Origin: JADKIH01 sp031417555
Lineage (GTDB): Bacteria; Bacteroidota; Bacteroidia; AKYH767-A; 2013-40CM-41-45
Direction of reading: 5' to 3'
DNA: 59,256 nucleotides
Assembly (NCBI GenBank): GCA_031417555.1
Contig: JANOVV010000047.1
Coordinates: forward strand, 1 to 59,256
The stretch's first letter is position 1. Every line of letters starts with the position of its first letter. Below the pieces are notes generated by a model that had not been told where the DNA came from, made no database searches, and saw only the letters and a list, made by a program, of their open reading frames with translations. Below are positions 17,584 through 27,224 of the stretch, in pieces. The translations under genes and the position numbers were made by a program.

Positions 17584-17591
17584 CAAAAGTA
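17584..17591 (-). promoter_or_regulatory. candidate -7 box for the TonB receptor gene
   Basis: On the minus strand TACTTTTG fits TAnnTTTG and lies about 50 nt before the receptor's ATG. No good TTG -33 element is seen, so support is partial. Confidence 0.35.
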
Positions 17592-17673
17592 CATTTAATA
17601 TTGATATAGAAGAAAGGAAAAGAATTGTATTTTAGTAGATTCTTAGTTGCTTATCAATTGCAAAAAACACCAC

Positions 17674-19950
17674 ATGATTATTAACTTTCATAGTACTAAA
17701 AATCATTTTTTCTGTTTAATATTCATTATATTTTTTTGTAATGCTGCAGCTCAGCAACGTTATAAACCATTTCGTATTACCAGTGAATTAAAGCTGGATG
17801 GTATCCTGAATGAACCTGAATGGAATAGCGCTTTGCCAATTTCTGATTTTATTCAAGTAGATCCTTATCCCGGTGCATTGCCTAGTGAAAGAACAGAAGT
17901 GCAAATGCTTTATAACGATAATTATTTATATGTTGGATTTCATTGTTATGACAAAGAACCTGATAAAATTGTTCGCTTTTTTATGGATAGAGATTTTGAT
18001 TTAGGAAGGGACGATGGTGTTTCTATTCAGCTGGATACTTATAACGATAAAAATGCTTCAGTATTATTTATTACAAATGCTCTTAGTGCCCGTTTCGATT
18101 CAGAAGTTTCCAGCAACGGTGCTAGTTCGAATAATAATTATAATAATTTTTGGGATGCTGTTTCCGTTATTGATTCTACAGGATATACCGCTGAATTTAG
18201 AATTCCATTTTCATCTCTTCGCTTTGAACAAAAAGAAAAAACCATTATGGGTTTTCGCTTTGCCCGACTAATAAAAAGGAAAAACGAATTATTAACTTAT
18301 CCTAAGTGTGATTCTTCCATACAAAACCAATGGAAAAACGTAAGCCAGGCAGCGGAATTGGAATTTGCAAATTTGCATACAAAAAAACCAATTTATCTGA
18401 TTCCATATGTAATAGCGAATTTTGAAAAACAAAATAAGCTTAACAGTAGCAATACTGCTTATGAATCATCCAATATTTTTCTTAAAAGAAAGCATTATTC
18501 ATCTAATGAAACAGTAGATAAAATAATAAGCAATATCGGAGCCGATTTGAAATATGGAATCTCTAAAAATTTTACCTTAAACGCTACCATTAATACTGAT
18601 TTTGCCCAGGCGGAAGTTGATAACCGAATTATTAATCTTTCAAAATATGTGATTAACCTTCCCGAGAAAAGAAGTTTTTTTCTTGAGTCCCAAAGTCTCT
18701 TGAGTTATTCGGTAGGACAATACACCCAGTTGTTTAATTCGCGCCGGATTGGTTTAGAAGATGGGCAAGCGGTTCCTATTATTTGCGGTTTAAGAATCAC
18801 CGGTAAACAAAATGGCTGGGGTATTGGAGCATTGAACATGCAGACTTCCGATGTGAATGATAAAGAAATTCCGGCACAAAATTTTAGCGTTTTTCGATGG
18901 CGGAAATATTATGGTACAAAAGGAAGTTTTTGGGGTGGTATATTAACAAACAGGCTTTCAACCGGAAATAATTCTGTCTCTAATCAAAGTTATGGAGTAG
19001 GAGCCGTTAATAACATAAATGATAAATGGACAGTCGGTTTTGGCACTGCTGTCACATATGATAGCCTTGTAAATAAAACTTTTGATAAAAATTCTTTTAT
19101 TAATGTATTTATTTATAAAAATGTAAATGAAGGATTTTCTCATGGAATAAATTTTGAGCACGCCGAAAAAAAATTTAATCCTGCCATTGGATTTAATCCT
19201 GAAACGGATTATGGTTTTATTTCAATTACCAATGGCAAGAGAACAAGGATAAATGGAATTCATTCTATTAATTATTGGTCTGTGAATACCGAATTACAAT
19301 ACCGATGGAAATTATTATCGCAATTAACCGAAACTAGATTTGCTAATATTAAAACTGAATTGGATTGGAAAAACGGTTCCATACTCACTCTAATTCCCGC
19401 CGAATATAAGGAGGACAGGTTATTCGAGAGTTGGCAAATAAACGATAACGTTCTTGTGCCGGCGGGCTACTATCATATGTATACCGGAATTCTTGATTAT
19501 ATTTATGATGAATCCAAAAGCTATACAGGAGAATTTTTAGGTAAGTATGGAGATTTTTACGGTGGTACAATTTTTACTTTGAATCCTTCTGTAAATTATA
19601 TTATCAATCGATACTTCCGCTTAAATTTAAATTACGAATTCAATCAGATAAATTTCCCAATAGAATTCTCTGAAAGTAAAAATCCTGTTTACAGAAGCAA
19701 CCTGGTTGCTTTTTATTTAACTGTTACACAATCAAGTAAGTTTTCAATCAAACTACTTGCGCAATACGATGATAACAGCAATTCGGTAGGAGGAAACCTT
19801 CGTATTCGTTACAACCCGAAAGAAGGAACAGATTTGTATGTTGTATTTAATTCTGCTTTGAATGTAAATCGTTTGGATGTAAAACCAAAAATTCCACTTG
19901 TTGATCAACAGGCAATTGTTGTAAAATATTCTATTTCATTTGGCTTGTAA
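17674..19950 (+). CDS. DUF5916 outer-membrane protein with CBM9-like domain
   Basis: 758 residues from the ATG at 17674, preferred over an upstream TTG at 17647 because it directly opens a signal peptide (FFCLIFIIFFCNAAAQ). Residues about 30-220 resemble a family 9 carbohydrate-binding-like domain (LDGILNEPEWNSALPI, DDGVSIQLDTYND, AEFRIPFSSLRF). The remainder is a DUF5916 beta-barrel-like domain with NTDFAQAEVDNRIINLSKY and RSFFLESQSLLSYS. These are common Bacteroidota surface proteins without an assigned reaction. It is transcribed away from the TonB receptor across a short shared promoter region. Confidence 0.85.
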   Translation: MIINFHSTKNHFFCLIFIIFFCNAAAQQRYKPFRITSELKLDGILNEPEWNSALPISDFIQVDPYPGALPSERTEVQMLYNDNYLYVGFHCYDKEPDKIVRFFMDRDFDLGRDDGVSIQLDTYNDKNASVLFITNALSARFDSEVSSNGASSNNNYNNFWDAVSVIDSTGYTAEFRIPFSSLRFEQKEKTIMGFRFARLIKRKNELLTYPKCDSSIQNQWKNVSQAAELEFANLHTKKPIYLIPYVIANFEKQNKLNSSNTAYESSNIFLKRKHYSSNETVDKIISNIGADLKYGISKNFTLNATINTDFAQAEVDNRIINLSKYVINLPEKRSFFLESQSLLSYSVGQYTQLFNSRRIGLEDGQAVPIICGLRITGKQNGWGIGALNMQTSDVNDKEIPAQNFSVFRWRKYYGTKGSFWGGILTNRLSTGNNSVSNQSYGVGAVNNINDKWTVGFGTAVTYDSLVNKTFDKNSFINVFIYKNVNEGFSHGINFEHAEKKFNPAIGFNPETDYGFISITNGKRTRINGIHSINYWSVNTELQYRWKLLSQLTETRFANIKTELDWKNGSILTLIPAEYKEDRLFESWQINDNVLVPAGYYHMYTGILDYIYDESKSYTGEFLGKYGDFYGGTIFTLNPSVNYIINRYFRLNLNYEFNQINFPIEFSESKNPVYRSNLVAFYLTVTQSSKFSIKLLAQYDDNSNSVGGNLRIRYNPKEGTDLYVVFNSALNVNRLDVKPKIPLVDQQAIVVKYSISFGL

Positions 19951-19983
19951 AAAGTTTCTGTAATAATAAAAGGATTAAATAAA

Positions 19984-21186
19984 TTATTCCTTAATAAATA
20001 GTTGAGTAGAAAAATGCTTATTCAAATTATTTATATCAATCAGATATGTTCCTTCTTTTAGATGATTTGTTTTAAAAGTAATTTGTTGTTTACCCGCGGA
20101 AAAATTTTCTTTTAATACAGATTCAATTAATTTACCTGTTAAATCTTTTATCTGTATTTGCAGATTATCGGATTTGGCTAATTCAAAATCAATTCTGATA
20201 AAATTACGAGCGGGGTTTGGATATAATTTAAAATTTTTAACGTGTTCTTCAATTTCTTTGGCGGCAGTTAAACCGCCATTATTATCGGTATTAAAAATTT
20301 TACCTGATTGCCCTGTTGCCCATCCGTTGGCTTCATCAGTAAAATTAACATCATAAAGATCAACTGAAATTATGGGAGGTAGATTTAACCAGTTATCTCC
20401 ACCATCGATAGTCGCAAGTATTTTTTCTGTGCCTACAGCTGTTCCAATTTTATCGTTTATAAAATGCACAGCATATAAGCTATTGGTTGTTCCACTCGAT
20501 TGTTGAATCCAGTTTGTACCATCGATTGTTTTCAAAATAACTCCGCCATAACCGACTGCATAACCTGTATCTGCATTTAGAAATGAAACGCTTCTTAAGT
20601 TATTTCCAATTCCATTTATTTGAATGGCTCAGCTATTCCCGCTATCCGTCGACTTCAAAATTTTACCATGGAATCCTACAGCGAAAGAAATGGATGAGTT
20701 TACTACCTGAATGCACGTTAACTCTTCAGTAACTCCGGAGTTTTTCAATGTCCAATTTGACCCACCATCAATTGTAGTGACAATAACACCGTTTATACCG
20801 CAGGCCATTCCGTAGAGTGAATCTGCAAAATGAACATGAAGTAAATGTTCAGAAGTATGGCTCGTTTGATTCACCCAGGAAGCACCTGCGTTTATCGTTC
20901 TTAGAATCAAACCTGATTCGCCGACAGCAGTCCCATTCAAAGAGTCTGAAAAATATATATCTCTTAGAAATTGTGTTGTTCCGCTTGGTTGATTTGTCCA
21001 ATTCAATCCACCGTTTATAGTATGTTTAATCGTACCATTTGTTCCTGCAACAAAACCATTGTATTTACTTGTAAAGCTTATTCCAAGCAGTGTTTCTGTT
21101 GTTCCGCTGTTTTGCATTGTCCATTGCCCCTTTACACTATTATTCAAAAAAAGTAATGATAGTATTAAAGATAATTTTAAATTCAT
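19984..21186 (-). pseudogene. YCF48-like repeat protein with T9SS domain, interrupted by one TGA
   Basis: A 401-codon frame with one internal stop, TGA at 20631-20629. Both sides are in the same frame. Upstream is a signal peptide plus YCF48-type repeats (HTINGGLNW, RTINAGASW, TTIDGGSNW, STDSGNS-stop). Downstream the repeats continue (AIQINGIGNNLRSVSF, KTIDGTNWIQQ) and end in a T9SS sorting domain (KLYPNPARNFIRIDF...). By repeat register the stop replaces the conserved Trp (TGG to TGA). If functional, it would be a secreted beta-propeller. As read, it would yield a 185-residue product with no sorting tail. Confidence 0.85.
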
Positions 21187-21196
21187 TTGTAATTTA

Positions 21197-21718
21197 TTAA
21201 TAAAGACTGATGTTTTTTTCTTTCAATCCTGACGACTGAAAAAAAGCTAATAATTCTTCTGAATCTTTCCCGCCTTTTTGAGCATGATGCAATAGAGTAA
21301 AGCCGTGTGGTCCAAGAGAATTTAATAAAGAAGGAAATTCTTTAATAGTTGATTTCACTATATCAGTTTTTCCTAGCATTGTCAAAACAAATATATCTGC
21401 TCGTGCCCCTTTTTGTAAAAGGTAATTGGCAGTTTCTTTTAATCCCATATGGCCGGCGGCACCCAGAGCAGTTTCAAAATCACCGCCACCCCAATCCCAG
21501 GAGGCATTCAGCAATAAGGGATATTCTTCTAACAACTTCTTCACCTGATTGAGATCGGAGTGAGCAACTCTGACAAAGTCTTTTACAATTGCCGGATCTA
21601 TTGCTGACGGTTTTTCTTTTTGACCGGAGTAAAGCAGAGTAGGGGTGAAAATTAATGCAGGACCAAAGAGAAGTGTTTTAGTCAGAAAGTTTTTTCTGGT
21701 GATTTGGTTGGGATTCAT
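21197..21718 (-). CDS. ankyrin-repeat secreted protein with Tat-like signal
   Basis: 173 residues. The N-terminus (TRKNFLTKTLLFGPALIFTPTLL) resembles a twin-arginine signal with Arg-Lys in place of Arg-Arg. It is followed by about three ankyrin repeats (DLNQVKKLLEEYPLLLNA, FETALGAAGHMGLKETANYLLQKGA, GFTLLHHAQKGGKDSEELLAFF). Likely periplasmic, with a protein-binding role typical of ankyrins. It ends 10 nt upstream of the broken YCF48-like gene's start and probably shares a transcript with it. Partner unknown. Confidence 0.8.
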   Translation of the reverse strand: MNPNQITRKNFLTKTLLFGPALIFTPTLLYSGQKEKPSAIDPAIVKDFVRVAHSDLNQVKKLLEEYPLLLNASWDWGGGDFETALGAAGHMGLKETANYLLQKGARADIFVLTMLGKTDIVKSTIKEFPSLLNSLGPHGFTLLHHAQKGGKDSEELLAFFQSSGLKEKNISLY

Positions 21719-21776
21719 TTAAATTGGTTTACAAATGTTTATTAAAATTATCAGAAAGTATTGCTTGCTATAAATG

Positions 21777-23579
21777 TTATTGCTTTAAGAAATTTACGCT
21801 TGAATAATTACTTCCGATGGAAAGTAGCATCGTATAATATCCTTTACCTAATAAAGTAATATCTATTGATGAGCTATTATAACCTACTTCGGAATGGTGA
21901 ATTGATTTTTTTAAAACTACTTTTCCCATTACATCGGTTAAAGTAAGTTCTATTTTAGAATTTTGCGTTAAGCTAAAGTTAAAAATTAATTTGTCATTTA
22001 CTGGATTAGGATTAATGCTCAGATTTTGAATCAATTTGTTTGAATTTTTTAATGTAGCCAAATTAGTAGTAAGGCATCCTCCTTCATTAGCTATATAAAA
22101 TATATTTGAAATTACCTGAGTACAAACATCCACAGTTCCTGAAGGCCATTCTATTCTAATGCTATCAATAATTAGTGGATTGGGTCCGGAAGCTCCAAAA
22201 CCGAAGTGTGCATTCAGCATATTCATACCATTAAATGAATTCTGAGAAGATATTTCCCTCATTTGCCAAATGCCATTTGCTTTCACTCTGACTTTAGCAC
22301 CGATACCTGATTTATTTGAAGTTGCGCCTATCAATTTGATATTTATAAAATCTTTTTGTGAAGTATTATTTTTGAATAGACCTTTATCGCTATTGCCTGA
22401 AATAAATAAATCAAGATCACCATCGTTGTCATAATCGCCGGAGGTCGCACAATAGTGATCGCCTGTAGTGGTAACAAATGGTTCATTGGTGATTTTAGTA
22501 AAGACAGTACTCCCTTGAATGATATTATTTCGATAATACGTGTTTCGTTGAATAGCCTCATTTGTTACAACACAATCCAAATCTCCGTCATTATCAAAGT
22601 CGCCCCAGGTACTCGATAATGAAGTGCCAATATCTGAAACAATAGTTCCTACATCAGTAACTGTTAATTTAATGAATGTGCCATTATCGTTTTTATACAT
22701 TTCATTCTGGTAACCCAAACCTGTATTGGGCCCCTGATAGTTTGTTAAAAAAGCATCTAGATCACCGTCGTTATCAAAGTCAATCCAGTTCCAAACTTGT
22801 CCATCATGCAAATCATTTCCAAGAGGTGTTGAATTGATCCTGGTGAACAATGTGATTGAACCTTGTACATGATTGTTGTCAAAAAGATAATCTCTCGATA
22901 GTGATCCATTCACTCTTCCTGCACCAATAAATAAATCTACATCTCCGTCATTATCATAATCGCTCCAGGTGGGAACTGTAAATGCATCAATTGTATCCGT
23001 TATAACAGTTGTATCGACTCGCACAAAATTTCCCCCACCTGCATTGATGAGAAATTTACAAGGATCGGTGATTGATGCAAATCCAACAGGTGAAGCAATA
23101 AACAGATCAGTTAAACCGTCGTTATTATAATCTCCGAATGAGGCAGCCCAACCTCTTAACGAAGTATCGACAGCAAAAGGACCGTTTGAATTTTTCGAAA
23201 AAGTATTATTCCCGTTATTCAGAAAAAGTTTTGACCCTCCTGCATTGCCGCCGGGAAGCAAACAATCGATATCGCCATCATTATCAACATCAGCCCAGGT
23301 ATTTCCAATTCCGGTTGATAATCCAATTCCAGTGCCTGTCATTTTAGTAAAATTACCATTACCATCGTTATGATATAAGCCGGTACGGACAACGAAAAGA
23401 TCCAGCAAACCATCATTGTCAAAATCTATCCAGCTGGCACCGGCATAAGAAGTTTGAACCGGATCTGTAACTATTGGATTGGATGTAGCTGTAACTTTTG
23501 TAAATATTTGAGCATGTAATGGACAACTTGCAAAAATTAAAAGTGCAGTTAAATAAAGTACAAATTTTAGTTTCATCAT
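21777..23579 (-). CDS. FG-GAP/VCBS repeat protein with ASPIC/UnbV and T9SS domains
   Basis: 600 residues: signal peptide, then about seven FG-GAP/VCBS repeats with Ca-binding-like DxDxDGxxD cores (WIDFDNDGLLDLFV, WADVDNDGDIDCL, WSDYDNDGDVDLFI and others). Next is an ASPIC/UnbV domain (IGAKVRVKANGIWQMREI...FGFGASGPNPLIIDSIRIEWPSG), then a T9SS sorting domain (INPNPVNDKLIFNF...). This is the CRTAC1-like surface-protein architecture: a calcium-loaded beta-propeller thought to bind matrix or polysaccharide. Transcribed in the same direction as the ankyrin gene. Confidence 0.88.
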   Translation of the reverse strand: MMKLKFVLYLTALLIFASCPLHAQIFTKVTATSNPIVTDPVQTSYAGASWIDFDNDGLLDLFVVRTGLYHNDGNGNFTKMTGTGIGLSTGIGNTWADVDNDGDIDCLLPGGNAGGSKLFLNNGNNTFSKNSNGPFAVDTSLRGWAASFGDYNNDGLTDLFIASPVGFASITDPCKFLINAGGGNFVRVDTTVITDTIDAFTVPTWSDYDNDGDVDLFIGAGRVNGSLSRDYLFDNNHVQGSITLFTRINSTPLGNDLHDGQVWNWIDFDNDGDLDAFLTNYQGPNTGLGYQNEMYKNDNGTFIKLTVTDVGTIVSDIGTSLSSTWGDFDNDGDLDCVVTNEAIQRNTYYRNNIIQGSTVFTKITNEPFVTTTGDHYCATSGDYDNDGDLDLFISGNSDKGLFKNNTSQKDFINIKLIGATSNKSGIGAKVRVKANGIWQMREISSQNSFNGMNMLNAHFGFGASGPNPLIIDSIRIEWPSGTVDVCTQVISNIFYIANEGGCLTTNLATLKNSNKLIQNLSINPNPVNDKLIFNFSLTQNSKIELTLTDVMGKVVLKKSIHHSEVGYNSSSIDITLLGKGYYTMLLSIGSNYSSVNFLKQ

Positions 23580-23715
23580 TATTTTCGTTAAAATATAAAA
23601 TGGATTTCAAATGCAAAATAGTTAAAAAGTACTTACAACGGCACTTGTAAAGAAGTTATATGAAAATAATATTCCTCTCTAATGACAGAAATTAATAAAA
23701 AAAAGAAAATTCCGG

Positions 23716-25107
23716 TTATTGAATAATCAATTTCCCTGAAGTTAAAAATTGATTATTTGATTTTAATACATATAAATAAATTCCCGCTTCAGCATTTAGT
23801 CTTATTTCAGTAGCCAAACCTGTACTCATTGTTTTATATATTTCTTTCCCAAGAATATTATAAATTTCAATGGATCCATTTTCATAACTATGTTTATGAT
23901 CATTAATAATTATAAAAAATTTTCCATTGGAAGGATTAGGTTGTATATGAATATCTGAAATTGAAAATGGAATTTTTATTCCGTTTGGATTGTCAATAGT
24001 AAACAAAGTTGAACAGGTAATTCCATTGTAAGTTGCAGTAAATGTATAAGTGCCGCTAATTGTCGGTAATACTTTAGACCAACCCCACATTTTGGTTTTA
24101 CTATCTGATGTACTGGTATAGGTCCATGAAAGATACGTTGAACCGTCCGGCCTGAGGATGCTCATATTTCCAGTTAAACCATTTATTTCATCTCTTATGA
24201 AAATATAAAATTTAGCATACCCCGCAGGTAATCCCGGCCCTGTAAATGGAATAAGAAAAAGGGAACTTTCATTCGATATTTCACCGGCCGGGCAAGCAGG
24301 AAGAAGAACGTCTGTCGTATTAACAGAGACTTTCATAATTGAAGTTTCTTTAGCCTGCTTTTGATTTGTCCACCATGATGTAGCATTTAATGTATTACAT
24401 GAACCGGAATAGGGATCAATTCGATTTGCGACAGAGTTTCCATTCCATACTTCGAAATGCAAATGAGGACCGGAAGAACTTCCGGAGCTGCCAACGATTC
24501 CTAAGTATTCTCCGGCAATTACAGGCTGGCCAATACCTTTAGTTGTTACTTTCCCGCTTTTCATGTGCCAATACAAAGCAACAGAACCATCTGTATGTTG
24601 AATCATAATATAATTTGCCGGAATATTGCTTCCAATACCCACACAATTTCTGTCATATTCTCCATCGTGTTTATCTAAAATAATACCGGGAGCGGCAGCA
24701 ACTACTTTTACATAATTACTATCCATTTTATTAAAATTGAAGGGCCAGGTTGAAATATCCGTTCCCCGATGACCATCATAGGTATTTGTACCACAGTTAA
24801 AATCCTGAAAAGCACCCGAAGAGGTATTCTGATCAACGTAAGCCGAGATATGGTAATAACTACAATCATGCAAATTAGAATCAGCTTGCAATGGCCAACC
24901 TAATAAAGTTGCTGCCGATTTATAATTCTTAGATTGATTGTTTTCAATTTTTAATAATTTGATATTGTCATTAATCCGCTTTTCAATAATTTCGTATTCC
25001 TTTTCGGTAATACAAGGGTTTTCTACACTATTTTCCTGTGAAAAAACATTGGTGGAAAAAATAAGAATCAATGCAGTAATTTTAAATAGTATCAAAATAT
25101 TTTTCAT
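23716..25107 (-). CDS. M23 family metallopeptidase with T9SS sorting domain
   Basis: 463 residues: signal peptide, then a LytM/M23 domain with zinc motifs HRGTDIS (H and D ligands) and GPHLHFEVW (HxH) around residues 112-215. A beta-rich region follows, and a C-terminal T9SS sorting domain (IQPNPSNGKFFIIIN...). M23 enzymes cut peptide cross-bridges, here at or outside the outer membrane because of the T9SS tail. A peptidase or lysin role against other cells or matrix is plausible. A possible catalytic-site His pair (YWHMKSGKV) is also present, as expected for an active enzyme. Confidence 0.88.
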   Translation of the reverse strand: MKNILILFKITALILIFSTNVFSQENSVENPCITEKEYEIIEKRINDNIKLLKIENNQSKNYKSAATLLGWPLQADSNLHDCSYYHISAYVDQNTSSGAFQDFNCGTNTYDGHRGTDISTWPFNFNKMDSNYVKVVAAAPGIILDKHDGEYDRNCVGIGSNIPANYIMIQHTDGSVALYWHMKSGKVTTKGIGQPVIAGEYLGIVGSSGSSSGPHLHFEVWNGNSVANRIDPYSGSCNTLNATSWWTNQKQAKETSIMKVSVNTTDVLLPACPAGEISNESSLFLIPFTGPGLPAGYAKFYIFIRDEINGLTGNMSILRPDGSTYLSWTYTSTSDSKTKMWGWSKVLPTISGTYTFTATYNGITCSTLFTIDNPNGIKIPFSISDIHIQPNPSNGKFFIIINDHKHSYENGSIEIYNILGKEIYKTMSTGLATEIRLNAEAGIYLYVLKSNNQFLTSGKLIIQ

Positions 25108-25209
25108 GTTCTTTTAATTTTATTAAAGGAACGAAAAATTTACCCGAATGTTGCAGTTAAAAATATGAATAATTAACATAACTATATGGGAAATTATTTA
25201 GGTTTAGTT

Positions 25210-26037
25210 TTAATAAGCATGCTCAAGAGATAAATAAAAGAATCCTCCCATTTCGGTTTTTGAATTTTTAGTCATCGAAAACGGCAATGAAATTCCCGGC
25301 ACAATCTGGACCTTTTTAACATTAAAGGCATATCTTAATGCAGGAGCAAGTATTGTCGTATTCAAATAAGAATCCTTATTATTTAGTTCAGGACTAGCTG
25401 CTATATTGCTAATACATTCAAGCATTATATTAAATTTTTCTGTAACTAACCAAATCGAACTTAGTCCGGCAAAACAACTAACCTGAGATTTGTCGTAATT
25501 TATTTCTTCTTTTTTAAGGTTGAATAAAATAGTTGACCCTAAATTAAAATGATTAATAAAATGATTGGTCCACCGTTTGGAAACAGGAATGTTTACCTGC
25601 ATTCCCCAGGACCCTGTTCCAAGGCCTTTATCACTGTTGCCTGTAGGAATAATAATACTTAAGCGTGGCGAACAAGCAATAAAATTTTCTTTATATGATA
25701 ATTGATATCGATAATTAATTAAGAGGTCACCAATTCCATTTATATTTTCTGCTTCATTACCAATAGAAATATACTGAAATGTATATGACAGTTGATGGTC
25801 AAGTCCAAAGGCCGGCCATTCTTGTGTAAATGCATATTGAAAATTATCTTTTAGATTAGGAAGAAAAACAAAATTGGAAATATGTTGAACAACTTTGTTT
25901 TCCTGATTATATGCTTCTTCAATAAACATTGAATTATCCTCAATAGCCGTAGTAAATGAACTCTTATTTTCGGTTTGAGCGAAATTATTGTTATTGATAA
26001 TTAAAAAAATCCCCAAAAAGAATTCTAATTTTTTCAT
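25210..26037 (-). CDS. outer-membrane transporter-like protein (phenol MetA-pathway-like)
   Basis: 275 residues with a signal peptide (MKKLEFFLGIFLIINNNNFAQ) and alternating strands. The block IIIPTGNSDKGLGTGSWGMQVNIPVSKRW is a hallmark of the 'phenol MetA-deg'-type outer-membrane family of unknown cargo. It lies in tandem with a small secreted protein (26110-26577) in the same direction. No substrate can be assigned. Confidence 0.65.
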   Translation of the reverse strand: MKKLEFFLGIFLIINNNNFAQTENKSSFTTAIEDNSMFIEEAYNQENKVVQHISNFVFLPNLKDNFQYAFTQEWPAFGLDHQLSYTFQYISIGNEAENINGIGDLLINYRYQLSYKENFIACSPRLSIIIPTGNSDKGLGTGSWGMQVNIPVSKRWTNHFINHFNLGSTILFNLKKEEINYDKSQVSCFAGLSSIWLVTEKFNIMLECISNIAASPELNNKDSYLNTTILAPALRYAFNVKKVQIVPGISLPFSMTKNSKTEMGGFFYLSLEHAY

Positions 26038-26109
26038 TTTTAATATAATTGATTTAGAATTAATACAGCAGGCAATATAAAATTTTAAAAAATAGTAAAT
26101 AGAAATAAT

Positions 26110-26577
26110 TTACTTATTTATTAAGGACTTATTAATGATTTCCTGATAGAATGACGGAGCCTGATACGGAAAGATTGAAGCTGATTTTCTTTTAATTAGT
26201 TTTTTATCTGCATAAGCAAAAGATAATTCTATAATCCCGGAATTTTCTAACTCTTGCCATTTTAATTCAACCGAATAATCCAGAAAAAACCAAAATGGTT
26301 CACTTAAAGACTGCCAAACACACATTTTAGTTTTTCTGTCAGGCAAAGGAATTGGAACATTGTGTGCAACAGAGATATATTTAATCAATGAATCAATTTT
26401 TCCGGAATATTTAAATATAAGTATTTCTCTTCCCGGTTTAACACTTTTATCAAAGCAGGGTATAACCAAATTTTCCCTTAACGTATCGGCATTGCAATTA
26501 TAAAAAACCTGTTGCGAGTATAATTCTGTTTTTAAGAAATAACAAAATAGAAATATATAAAAATGTCTAAATAGCAT
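26110..26577 (-). CDS. small secreted protein of unknown function (155 aa)
   Basis: 155 residues with a signal peptide (FRHFYIFLFCYFLKTELYSQ). Three Cys (YNCNADT, VIPCFDK, KMCVWQS) follow, plus a Trp-rich middle (EPFWFFLDYSVELKWQELENSG). I recognise no domain. It sits between the outer-membrane transporter-like gene and hisIE, all on the minus strand. It is not part of the his operon by spacing (59 nt) or by type. Probably periplasmic. Confidence 0.55.
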   Translation of the reverse strand: MLFRHFYIFLFCYFLKTELYSQQVFYNCNADTLRENLVIPCFDKSVKPGREILIFKYSGKIDSLIKYISVAHNVPIPLPDRKTKMCVWQSLSEPFWFFLDYSVELKWQELENSGIIELSFAYADKKLIKRKSASIFPYQAPSFYQEIINKSLINK

Positions 26578-26636
26578 ATTAAATTATAGATTTTTATTCA
26601 ATCATTTATAGAATCTCAATAGCAAAATTCCGAAAA

Positions 26637-27224
26637 TTATTTTGACCGGTCTTTTAGAATGCTTTCTATTTCTTCCAGCTTAAATTTTTTGATTTTGAGT
26701 AATATTAAGAAATGGTATAGAAGATCGGCGGCTTCATTTTTAAAGAGAGTATCATTTTTATCGATTGACTCAATAACCAATTCTACAGCTTCCTCACCGA
26801 CTTTTTGAGCTACTTTATTTATGCCTTTCTTATATAATTTATTTGTATAAGAGTTTTCATCATTGTCATCTATTCGTTGAGAAATGGTTTGTTCTAGCTC
26901 ATAAAGAAAACCCTTTGATGTTTCCTGGTTGAAACAGGAAGCAGATCCGGTATGACATGTTGGTCCCAGTGGTTTTGCTAAAATCAGAATACAATCATTG
27001 TCACAGTCGATGGAAATATTTTTTACCATTAAGAAATTACCTGATGTTTCTCCTTTTGTCCACAAGCGGTTTTTACTTCGACTGAAGAAAGTAACTTTTC
27101 CTTCCTTTTGGGTTTTTGATAGTGCATCCTCATTCATATATCCCAGCATCAAAACCTGAAGAGTTGCTTCATTTTGAATAATTACGGGAACAAGCCCGCT
27201 ACTTTTACTAAAGTCTACATTCAT
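26637..27224 (-). CDS. hisIE: phosphoribosyl-AMP cyclohydrolase / phosphoribosyl-ATP pyrophosphatase
   Basis: 195 residues. The HisI part (1-110) has VLMLGYMNEDAL, FFSRSKNRLWTKGETSGN and the metal site DCDNDC...GPTCHTGSASCF. The HisE part (about 115-195) has the VGEEAVELVIE and EAADLLYHFLIL motifs of the MazG-like pyrophosphatase. It does steps 2 and 3 of histidine synthesis in the cytosol. The start overlaps the hisF stop by 4 nt. Last gene of the operon. Confidence 0.97.
   Translation of the reverse strand: MNVDFSKSSGLVPVIIQNEATLQVLMLGYMNEDALSKTQKEGKVTFFSRSKNRLWTKGETSGNFLMVKNISIDCDNDCILILAKPLGPTCHTGSASCFNQETSKGFLYELEQTISQRIDDNDENSYTNKLYKKGINKVAQKVGEEAVELVIESIDKNDTLFKNEAADLLYHFLILLKIKKFKLEEIESILKDRSK

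Noticed and set aside
20629..20631. Selenocysteine or UGA-Trp recoding to explain the internal TGA
   Set aside because: TGA ends ordinary genes here (for example in the ATGA overlaps of mbnP/mbnH and the his genes), and I see no SECIS-like hairpin after the codon.
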